64,000 nt of DNA from contig OY811981.1 in NCBI GenBank assembly GCA_963681505.1, positions 5,425,727 to 5,489,726 of the forward strand. The letters are read 5' to 3'. The position numbers were made by a program, and so were the translations under genes. This DNA comes from Eunapius fragilis (taxonomy: Eukaryota; Porifera; Demospongiae; Spongillida; Spongillidae). The notes beneath the pieces were generated by a model. That model was not told the DNA's origin. It was given only the letters and a program-made list of their open reading frames with translations, and did not search any database. This document shows, piece by piece, positions 34,301 to 46,300 of this stretch. Positions within the stretch are counted from its first letter, which is position 1; each line of letters starts with the position of its first letter.

Positions 34301-37300
34301 CAAAACTTAATCCTTCAAGCTCCCGCTCTACCCGGAAGAAATACCTCGTTCCAGGGTGCACGACACTCATAGCTCCTATCATGTGGCATTCACAAATGTC
34401 ACTTCATGCACGTGGGATGTCCCTAGCTCTTGGCTGCTTGATCAGGACCTCTCTATCTGCACTTCTCGCCACCAACTCGTGTCCAATTCTAGAACTGTTT
34501 CACATCGTTGTTGCTGTAGATTCAGAGCAAACACTCCAGATGAAGTACTCCCTCCCACTATCTTGTGGGATAACTCCACAACCAGCCACAGTCTTCCATA
34601 TCTTGAAGAGGTTTTTCAGCTTCGCTGCCACACCCTGCATTTTGTTCCAGCTAGATCAAGGCCAGCCTTTGCTAGAATGCTAGCAGGCGCCCTTAGATCA
34701 GTTGTAAGAAAAAGCATGGCTAAAACTGCCAAAGTGTGTACTTCCTTCAAAAAAGGGCAAAGGCAGTCCAGTCACTTCAAGCACACACTCATTAACTTCT
34801 TATGTGACTTGTGGTCCAAGAATAAACCTAGCACACTTTGGAACCTTGCCAAAGGACGTGCTGTTCCTGTGACACATGGTTCCCACCAATGCCATGAATA
34901 TGAAAAGAGGCAATTAGAATCAGTAGTTTCTATGGCCAGGGCTGGTCTTTTTGGGAAGGCTAGCCATACTCCTGTCTTCTGGACTAGCTCCCAATACGGA
35001 TGTCACATGGCAGCTTTTATCATCCTAACACTCCAGTTGCCCGCCCTCCTGTAGCTCCATTGACACCATCCTCTCCTACCAAAATTGGCCCAGATTTTAA
35101 TATGTTGGCTATTCCACATGAATTCCTTTCCCAAGGATACTGCAGCAGGTCCTTCATGCTTAAGGATACAACACCTGCTCGATGCTGCCACTATCCCTTT
35201 GCCCACATCCATCTACTCCACACTCCGGGATGTTGTCAACATCATGGCATCAGGTAAAGTACTCTCTCAAGTGTCCACCTTCCTGGTCGGGGGCTCTCTG
35301 ACTGCATTAAATAAGTTTAAGCCCGTTTGTCCACCGGACATTAGACCCATCACAGTTGGGGAGACGTTAAGGAGGTTGACGGGGAAATGCCTGTGTGTGG
35401 TTATCAAGAACAAGGCACCTGAGCTTAATCACCCACTTCAGTTTGGAGTAGCATGTACTGCGGGATCAGAGAAGATTGTCCATGGCTTGAGGAAGCGCAT
35501 CGAGGATCACTGGGATGATGAGGATTTCGTGGTGCTCGAGGTACATGCAGACATGAGGAATGCCTTTTAATTTGGTCTCCAGGCAAGCCATCCTGGATGA
35601 ATGTGCTTCTTTTCTTCCCTGAACTCCTACCTTGGGCAGTATGGTGCTATAGTGCACATTCAGCACTGTGGCATCCTTTGGGTCGCTTGTATCAGAATTA
35701 GTGGCTCAGCAGGAGGATCCATTAGGCCCTTTACTTTTTGCACTTGTGCTCCAAAGAATCATCTCTGTGGTTGATATGGATAATGAATGCTTGGAGCTGC
35801 TCATATCGTTACGACTGAAAAGCTCACATTTAGCAAGGTTGATGAAAATACCAAGAGGAGGACCTAATTCTTCAATCAGGTGTATTGCTCGGCATACTGC
35901 AGATTTAGTACCAGCTAGCACCCCACCATCGAGGAACCATGCATGGAAAAGCATTCAGTTACTACCAGCAGTTGGGTGAGGGACACGCTGGCCAAGGCAG
36001 GGTGGGTGTGTAATGAGGTTAAGTCTACCTGGTTCCTACCCGTAGATTGGAATAGGTTAGGGTTTACCTTGGGATCTACACGTTGGTTGTATATCAGTAC
36101 CTGATAAGAAGATTGATGCCCTGCATGGAAGGTTGCAGACAGCCATGGAGCAACCAATGCTTAGGGTGAGGGCTATAGCAAGCTGAATGCCAGTGCTGGG
36201 GGGGGGGGGCCTGGTTGTGGTGGGGACCACCTTGCTACAGCCTGCCCTGACACCAAGCCGACACCTGTGTGAGCTCCAGCAAGCCCACACACTCCTACGA
36301 AGCTCTACTTTTGAGCAAGAATTAAGGAATCATCCCCCAACAAAGCCTGGGTCTCAAGGGTACTCATTGGCATTGACAGCAGTACATAATAGACCTCGTT
36401 TTCCCCACACAGCATTAATTTAGCATCTGCACTCAAATACACCGACGTTATTGACACATAGCTGGTCATCATACACTTGTCTGCACCCGAAGGCACCAGC
36501 ATCAATGATTAGGAAGACTTTGTCATCCACTACGCAAAAGTAGAGGTACATTTAATTATTAATTCCTTTTTCTTTAGATAAAAATGTTTACCTACAAAAC
36601 ATGTGCGCGAGTACCTGTGCAAGGCGATCAAGCATTCGGTGGTGGTGGTGGTGGATGTGTTGTCAGAAACGCCGGAAAGGTCCAGAAGGTTTCTCAAACA
36701 CTCCTCAATTATCATTCAACCATGACATATCTGCCAAACTTGCCACCGTGCAAACCTGCAAACTCAAGTTAACAATACCAGTCAACGCTAAGATGGTCTG
36801 ACGTGGAGGTGGAACGATTCAAGGAGGCGGTTAGGAAGATTGGGTGGAAATATAACAAGGAATTGGCCAAATTGGTGGGAATGAGGTCCACGTCACAAGT
36901 GGCAGCGTTTAAGACGTGCTTCGCCCGCAACAACCCTTTGTGGGTAATGGAGAATGTACCAATGTACACGCCTCCCCAATCCGCTTCCACCAGGAGTTCT
37001 GGACCCACTACACCTTCGTCTGTCTCCAGCTCCATCGGAAAGCGTCGGGAGGACGTGGTAACACCCGAACTACCATTCCAACCACCACCCCTCCTACTCC
37101 CCGCTGGGCCTATGGACCCTACACCATCCCCCTCTGGATGGGACCTAATCATGAGGCAAGGAGACCCAGTGAATACATCACATAAGGTAACAAAGCTGGT
37201 AGGTCAGGGTCAACTGGATATACCCAATCCAGCCACGATTGCAGCAGGTGTCCAGCAAATGCCCACACCAGGCCCGGATAGTTTACCCACACCAGGCCCA

Positions 37301-40300
37301 TCAAGTGCAAATCAGCAAGGTAGTTTACCCTATGGTTGGGGCCAAGCATTTGACATGGTATCATTGGGAATTTGTTGCCGTTACAGTCCCATTAGCTGTT
37401 TTTCAAAGACCTACAATGTTGTTATAAGTGATACTCCAAAATTAACGTAATGGCTGTATATTCGATATTATACATGTACATACTATTAAACCATCCAAAG
37501 TTTTTATATGTACATCACAGCAGTGAACATAAAATTCCTGGCACCTCTTGATTGTCATTTTCGTAGCTGATGTATGAGTTTCTCTTTGCAGGATGGTCAG
37601 AGCACAACCACAAAGAAGAAAAAAAAAGTGTGCTACATCCTCTGAAAGTCTACTGTGTTCTGTGTTGTTTTTTTCTTTTTTTGGTCACAAATGTTGCTTG
37701 TGCAATATTATGTAGATAGTGTTTACTACATGCGCAAACACAGCAGTGTTAGTACACAAAAGTAAACATGACGTAAAGGTCACGTTAAAATAATCTGAAT
37801 TGTTAGCCCCTTCCTGTCGGTTCCTGCGATTTTTTTGTACTTTGTACGTATCAAAGAGAAATCACCTCTTGCAACGTATGTGCATTGTAGTGGACACTCC
37901 CTCAATCTTGTAATTAGTCATTCTTGTGCTTTACCGGAGGTACGAAATATGCTTGATAATCTGAAGGTTTGTGCTTTATTTTTTGATAATAGCCCGAAGC
38001 GAAGTAATCTTCTACAATTCATTGTCGACGATAGACTGAAGGATCATCCTACTAAGCGCAAAGCTCTTTTGCAGCTGTGCAAGACCCGTTGGGCTGAACG
38101 TCACAAGGCATTCCAGCACTTTTATCAAGCATACACTTTCATTCCATCAAGTGCAAATCAGCAAGGTAGTTTACCCACACCAGGCCCATCATGTGCATAT
38201 CACCTGGGAAAAACAGAACCATCAAGTGCTCAATATCCGAGTACACCAGATGGAGGTCCATCATATTTTCAGGCTCAAAGACCGCCTTCATAAATGGATA
38301 CAAGGCAGCCATCAAGTTCTCAAAGCATCTCATTTCTCCAATCCCCTCATCAGGAACTAAGAGAGTGTTTGGGTACAAACGATGGTGTTCAAATGTAGCC
38401 ATGACAGATGAGAAGGGTGCAGTTACTGTCAGCAGCTGGGTGAGGGACACGCAGGGTGGGTGTGTAATGAAGTTAAGTCTACCTGGTTACCTACCAGTAG
38501 TTAGGGTTTACCTTGGGATCTAGAGGTTGGTTGTATATCAGTACTTGATAAGAAGATTGATGCCCTGCATGGAAGGTTGCAGACAGCCATGGAGCAACCA
38601 ATGCTTAGGGTGAGGGCTATAGCAAGCTGAATGCCGGTGGTTGTGGTGGGGACCACCTTGCTACAGCCTGCCCTGACATAAAGCCGACACCTGTGTGAGC
38701 TCCAGCGAGCCTACACACTCCTACGAAGCTCTACTTTTGAGCAAGAATAAGGAATCATCCCAACAAAGCCTGGGTCTCAAGGGTGCTCATTGGCATTGAC
38801 AGCAGTACATAAGGGACCTTGTTTTCCCCACACAGCATGTAATTTAACATCTGCACTCAAATACACCGACGTTATTAACACGGAGCTGGACATCTTGCAC
38901 TTGTCTGCACCCCTTCGAAGGCACCAGCATCAATGATTTCATTGATAAGGAAGACTTCGCCATCCACTACGCCATCCACTACGCAAAAGTAGAGGTACAT
39001 TTAATTATTAATTCCTTTTTCATTAGATAAAAATGTTTACCTACAAAACATGTACGCAAGTATCTGTGCAAGGCAATTGAGCGTTCGGTGGTGGTGGTGG
39101 TGGATGTGTTGTCAGAGATGCCAGAATTTTAAAGGTCCAGAAGGTTTCTCAAACACACTTTTTAGATCGGTCAAACTCTGATCTGTTCACATGAAGGTGT
39201 ACGTCGTCGAACTGGTTTTGAGGACACGTTAAAGTACCCCACAAACGAGACTGCCGTATTTAAACGGCCCCAATGTTGAATGTCGGAATCATGAGCAAAT
39301 ATAATGGCTGGTATGTTCCTGCATTAATGCTACGTATGTATATAAGTCCCGACGCTCACTTATTTACACAGCGAAGTGGTATGCTGACGATGATGTGGAT
39401 TCATTGATACCCGAACTTGTGCCGGAGAACTCTGAACGGACCGATCTCGAGGACGTCGTAAGTGTGTTCTTCTCATAATGTAATGACAATGTTTACTCAA
39501 AACGTGGGGAGGGGAGGGGGAGGGAGGATAGTGTGTAAATTATACGTTGAACGTGCAAATTATGTCTTTCTCACTTGACCATGATAGCATAGCAATATAT
39601 ATTTGACTAACCATAATTGTCATTTTTAATCCTCCAGCTCCAACCATCAACATCAATATTCAGGTGGTTAATTTTTGTTGCTAACACAAAGTTCTCCAAA
39701 TCTACATTTATCTGCCTATTGAGCATTTATACACACATCCGAATCCCCTAATGCAGACCTCCAATTGATGCTGATTATGGCTTTGAGGTGAATTTGACTT
39801 CATATGGTCGAAATACATCACCAAAGTCCAACAGTCACACAGTAAATGACATTAACTTTAAAAACAGGATGTACATGATATTGTATTTTCTCCAGTACTC
39901 AAAGGATCTGAACAAACTGTATGTAAAGCAGTGTGATGACTTACCAATACAATTCAAATTCAAAGGTATGTATCGACACATGTCCTTGCATCGGGATTAA
40001 TCACTTCATTGCACAGGGATCACAGATGGTCAAGTCTCAATTAGGGCCACATGTTACTTCCTTGAGAACCAAACCATTCCTGTCCTCTGCTCTCAACGTC
40101 ATCGTGACACTTCAAGACCAGAATGCATGGGATCAAATATTTTTATTACAGTGCCACACCGCAGGGATGCATATATAACAGTAGACCAATCTGGTCACCT
40201 GTCTCTAACAGTTCCAGGTAAGGTTCCCCCCCCCCCATGTCACTACATGGAGACCACACCTCTTTCTGTTCACATGCAGTCCATTCCTACCATGGAGATA

Positions 40301-43300
40301 CAACTGTCATCACGTACAGCTATCCCTGTTATACATCTGATATAACAAAAGATGGTGTGATTGAAACTCTTTTTAGTTTAGAGAGAGATAGGTATGCCTT
40401 AAGATGAAAGGTATGAAAGTAATAGAGTTTCTGTTTTGTAGCAAAGTACTTGCACAGTGTGCGACCCAAATTAGGGTTTGTTACTCTCCTGGAAGAGATA
40501 GATGCACTGAAGAGACAAAAGTAAAAGGTCCAATTGTTGGAAAAAAGAGGAGTCAGTTGTTATATAGTTAATTAGCTGCAATAGATGTATATCATCAATA
40601 ATCGTTTCTACAGAGACCTCAGATGATAGTGAGGCATCCAGCAAATGCCCACACCAGGCCCGGATAGTTTACCCACACCAGGCCCATCATGTGCATATCA
40701 CCTGGGAAAAACAGAACCATCAAGTGCTCAATATCCGAGTACACCAGATGGAGGTCCATCATATTTTCAGGCTCAAAGACCGCCTTCATAAATTGATACA
40801 AGGCAGCCATCAAGTTCTCAAAGCATCTCATTTCTCCAATCCCCTCATCAGGAAATAAGAGAGTGTTTGGGTACAAACGACGGTGTTCAAATGTAGCCAT
40901 GACAGATGAGAAGGGTGCAGTTACTGTCAGCAGCTGGGTGAGGGACACGCTGGCCAGGCAGGGTGGGTGTGTAATGAAGCTAAGTCTGGTTAGGGTTTAC
41001 CTTGGGATCTACACGTTGGTTGTATATCAGTACCTGATAAGAAGATTGATGCCCTGCATGGAAGGTTGCAGACAGCCATGGAGCAACCAATGCTTAGGGT
41101 GAGGGCTTAGCAAGCTGAATGCCAGTGCTGGGAGACCCTGGTTGTGGTGGGGACCACCTTGCTACAGCCTGCCCTGACGCCAAGCCGACACCTGTGTGAG
41201 CTCCAGCGAGCCTACACACTCCCACGAAGCTCTACTTTTGAGCAAGAATTAAGGAATCATCCCAATAAAGCCTGGGTCTCAAGGGTACTCATTGGCATTG
41301 ACAGCAGTACATAATGGACCTTGTTTTCCCCACACAGCATGTAATTTAGCATCTGCACTCAAATACACCGACGTTATTAACACGGAGCTGGACATCTTGC
41401 ACTTGTCTGCACCCAAAGGCACCAGCATCAATGATTTCATTGATAAGGAGACTTCGCCATCCACTACGCAAAAGTAGAGGTACATTTAATTATTAATTCC
41501 TTTTTTCATTAGATAAAAATGTTTACCTACAAAACATGTACGCAAGTACCTGTGCAAGGCAATTGAGCGTTCGGTGGTGGTGGTGGTGGATGTGTTGTCA
41601 GAGATGCCAGAATTTTAAAGGTCTCGAAGGTTTCTCAAACACTCCTCAATTATCATTCAACCATGACATATCTGCCAAACTTGCCACCACGTCAACCTGC
41701 AAACTCAAGTTAACGATACCAGTCAACGCTAAGAAGCCGTGCCTTTCTCAAATAAATTAAGTTATCGAGGAAAGGGCCAAGCATATAAAAGGGTGCCAAA
41801 AGAGGAGGGGCATTATTGATTTGCAATCCTGGGGCCGCCTGTTTTACCATTAGCGTACATTGTAGATTACGCTTATTAATTGGTTCACACTTGTTTGTAA
41901 AACACAGTTTTCACACATATGGTTCATAGGAGTGCAACATATACATAAGTCCTGCTCCAAAAGGTGGTCTCAAACTCCTTAGTTCCCTCCCACCCACCCC
42001 CACCCCCTTAAACCACATTAGGGGTGGCTCCACCCCCTCGAACCACGCCCAAAATGGAGTCAGTTCTAAGCAGGAAGACACCCCCTCCGAACTCCGGACA
42101 AGAATCCAGACGCAAATCCCACTTCAGAGATTCGACCAAGTAGCCACCAAACTGGTTAAGACAACACATCATTTCATCCTCCTCACGCAAATGCTACAAT
42201 CGAAGGTCCTATCCAGAGTATTCACTATCGATATGCACGGTAGGGGGATTTAAAAGGCTCGTACCTGCAAAGGGAGGCAGTCCTCCAGGCAAAGCCGAAA
42301 GATAAAGAACTATCTCTCACCGCCAGAAGCTGATCTGGATCACCGACCGACCAGAGTACGTGTGGGTCGTAGTATGAAGACGACCTCGCTACTAACTTTG
42401 ATGATGAGAAAAGGCTAGAGAAGGTAGAGCGGAAAGGTGGCGGCAAAAAGGAAGCGGCGGGATAAGGACTTATTTCTTAGTTGCTATTTTCTAAGATTGG
42501 GCATGAGGACAGGGGAAGGGTTCCTATGCATATTCGCCGTTGACAGCATGACGTCATTTGAAGCTATTGAGTCGTATCTCTCACTTATAACGGCTCTGGT
42601 GACATCAGTGCCATCCCCGAGGCCTGCGTTAAGTGGCGACGCAGCCACTTCAAGGCCACGTGGGCACATCTTCTGGTATCAGTGCGGCAAGCCTGGTCAT
42701 GTGAAACGCACGTGCACCAAGAAGCCTTCGTCAGCCCCCACTGTGTATCCTCCCACCTTAGTGTGTGCCTGTTGTGACGAGGGTTCTGTAGGTGAAGGGG
42801 AACACGATGAAGTAGTTAATAGGAGGTGCTGGGAGTTCCAGGGCGTACGACCAGTTGGAGGTCACTGAGGAGACATTGGGTGATAGTCATGAACCTAGTA
42901 AGTGGCTTCAATCTGGAGCAAGTTATCGTTATCTTTAAAGGCTATGCCTATAATACAGCTTGAAATGAGTACCAGTACTGCTAAAAGCATTGCAGTACAG
43001 ACTGGCAAAGCTCTGACTTACATGCATAGCAGGAACCCTAGAGTTATTCATCATGACATCAAACCATCTGACATCATGGTAAGAGGTTATGTTAAAACTT
43101 AAAGTCCATGCATTCACTGTCACTGGAGAAAAAGAAAATGAAAACAGCACCTCTTTCGGGACTGCCCAATAAATCTATTTTCTCCAAGGTCAAAAGGTTT
43201 TCCATTGATCTTTTTGTCATAGATGGCTTTCTGTGTTCTTTGTTTCTTTGTTCACCTTTGCAGTGCTCTCTCACTAAGGCATATGCATCATGGAGAGTTG

Positions 43301-46300
43301 ACTTGAGTTCACCCATGGAAAGGCCCCTGAAGTGGTGGAGCGATTTGGGGAGTCTGTGTATAAATTAAGGGTCAGAAGGACTATCAATGTGTGCACTTTG
43401 ACAAGTTGAAACCGTACCAAGGAGAAAATGAAAGCACCCAGTCTGATGAAGCCCCACTCACACAACGGTTTGCGAAACAGCAACAAAATGCTCGAGACCA
43501 GCCTCCACACATCCCTTCAGCAATGGAGTTGCTGGATGATGACAAAGAAGAGCAAGAGGGTAATGCGAACAAAGATCAGCCTGAAGATGCGCCCGCTGTG
43601 GATCCTCCAGCTGTGCCCGCTGCCGACCCACCTGCTCGCCGGTAGCCTGGTAGAGAACAACACTGAGTCACAGACTGCTACAGACCGCACATTGAGTTTT
43701 GAAAGGAGGGAGTGGTGTAATGTAATAGTGACATCATGAACTGCACATACAAGAAATGCATCAAGTCTGACCCTTGCCCCCTAGCTCATGTGACTGAACA
43801 GATATACACGTAAGTACCTATATTTTTTGTATTTTGGCATTCTTGTACACGTGTTTCTGATGTTGCCATGATTCTTGTGCTCGTGTCACACTTGTAATTG
43901 CTAATGCCAGCCAATTAATGCAACAAAAAAAAACTGTGTTACAGTTTTGTAACAAAGCTGGTAAGTTTGTGCAAAACATGCTGGGTGGAAAGATTTGAAG
44001 CATTTGACAACTACATAGATTTATTAGAAGCAGTAGCAACAACTTGTGATCTTATTGTTTATCCATATCTGTGATGTACATGATGCAGATTTTAATGAAT
44101 TGGATCAGGAGAGCTGGGATTGGGATGCTGATACTAAAACCAGAACACAAGGTATTTTAGCCGTTATACGAAATTTTGAATAAATTAAGTGACATTAAAG
44201 TATGTCCTGGAGTCATTACATGAAATTATAGCCAAGCTTAAGGAACGAGATTTAGATATATATGAAGCATTCTGCAATATACATTCTGCCAGTGACAATG
44301 TGACATCAAGTCCTCTGAATATGAATATGAGATACCCAATCTGGTATCAGGCAGTTGTAGGTCATGGCTGGTCCACAACTGTGCGCAAAGGGATGCCGAC
44401 TGTGTTTAGTCAAGCTTAGCTATTATTTAAGCTTAGCTATTATTCATAATACACATCCAGAGATATCCAGAGATACATGCACATCCAGAGATACCCAGAG
44501 ATATATGCCTGGTGGATACTAATGGCGGCAATGGCTGCATACTCGGTGACAACCAATAGTGAGTCTGCTGGTGCTGGTAATTATCTTGTGACGTGCTCAA
44601 GCACGTTTGCTATGGAAAAAATTAATACACACACGTTAGCAGATTGCATTAGTCGTATTGTGGACTATGATGACTAGCAGTTGGTGCCTGAGATATTCTA
44701 TTGGTGGGGACCTGGTTTGGAAGTGATTACAATGGTAGTACTAACAAGAAGTACCTGGGAGCCTAAAGGAGATGGAAGACCTGGACAGGGAGTAGGCAAG
44801 GTGTACCTAGTTACCCTGTACAGGATGTTCACCAGGCACTCTACCTGCACAACTTAAGTGAGTCAGTAGAGCCTAAGGCAGCAGCAGAGGAAGCAGTGCA
44901 TGCATGCTTGTTGCCATTTGCAGGATTCCTGCGTTGCAGTGAGTTAATAACACTTTGGTGCCAGCACCTCAAAGAAATACCTTGGTACCTATCAGCAATG
45001 GAAGATTTGCACAGACTCTAAGGGGTGCCGAGCTTCGCCGTAAAGGAAGCTCACATGGTGCTGTACTTGCAGCACCTCAACGAGTCCACAGGGTCTAAGA
45101 CGCTTGTTAGGGAGGAAGGTGAGGACGACGTACATGTAGAGGATGGCATTTCTGCACCAAAAAAGCGGTCAGTGATGGTTAAAACGGTAGAAAAGTGGAT
45201 GGCAAAGAATGACAAGGATTCGGATACGTCGCTTTGGCTGAAGTACGTGAAAGATGGATGAGACACGGTTGGGCTATTGAAATGCGCAGCTTGCATAGAG
45301 TTTGAAGCAAGGCTGGTTAGAATGCGCAACTTTCATAGTACCTAATCTGCGCAATATGAATTTTAAAGATCACGCAAAAAGTGAGATGCACGCATGTGCA
45401 ATGATGCTTTTATAAAAAGAACCGAGTAATGCCAGCAACTGTCCACCGATTATACAGCTGATCCAAAATCTTGATGCAGAAACTGAAATGAACACTAGTG
45501 TTGTGAACGTCAGTGCACCAAGAAAAACATATTTTCAAGCTTATCAGATCTTACGAAGAACTGCCCTAGCACATAGGGATGGTACCACTTGCATAGTACA
45601 TATGAACACATAGGGATGGTACTACTAGCATAGCCCATATGAACACATAGTACATATAAGCAAAATCTTCATCGAATCATGTCTGAACAATTAAACCATA
45701 TGTCTGGTCAATTTTGTTCATGTTCTGACATTTTGTCAGAACACTTATTGCTCCTTATCGGAAACCCTGGAAGGTGTTGTGGTGTTCACTAATCTGTTTC
45801 GACTGGAGTGTTGAAATGTGTGACAAACGTATTCAACTTGGGTGGGATTTGAACCACTGACCATTTCGACTGACCGTTTCGACTGGGTGTTGAAATGTGA
45901 TGATTCGTGTCAATGTATGCAACCCAGGTGCCCTAACCTTCCCCTGACCTAGTAGGTACGATCATACTGGTGTTGCCCACTCACCATACCCACTACCTCT
46001 CAAGCGATAGGGTCGTTCTGTATGCCATTTGTTCATGTACTCCATATGGGGTTACAATTTGGCAGAACCTTTCGGGCTTCTACCCTGACCAACCACTTTA
46101 ACCCCATGACTGCATCAAGGTGTGGCACATCTGGTCGCACCCGAGGCATGATTCAGCATCACCCCTGGTCGCAGGTCGGTCAGTGGTGAGGACCTGGGCC
46201 AGCGCTACCTTGGTCCTCCCAGCCTTGTCCTGATGGCCACACCCCATCATCAGGTTGCCACCTAACCCTTTTTTGTTAACTAGTATAGACACATGACGGG

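Noticed and set aside
38139..38450. 103-codon minus frame in repeat copy B (also 40619-40948)
   Set aside because: Conserved only because the DNA repeat is conserved; all strands are open there and no domain is recognisable. I could not exclude coding but cannot support it.
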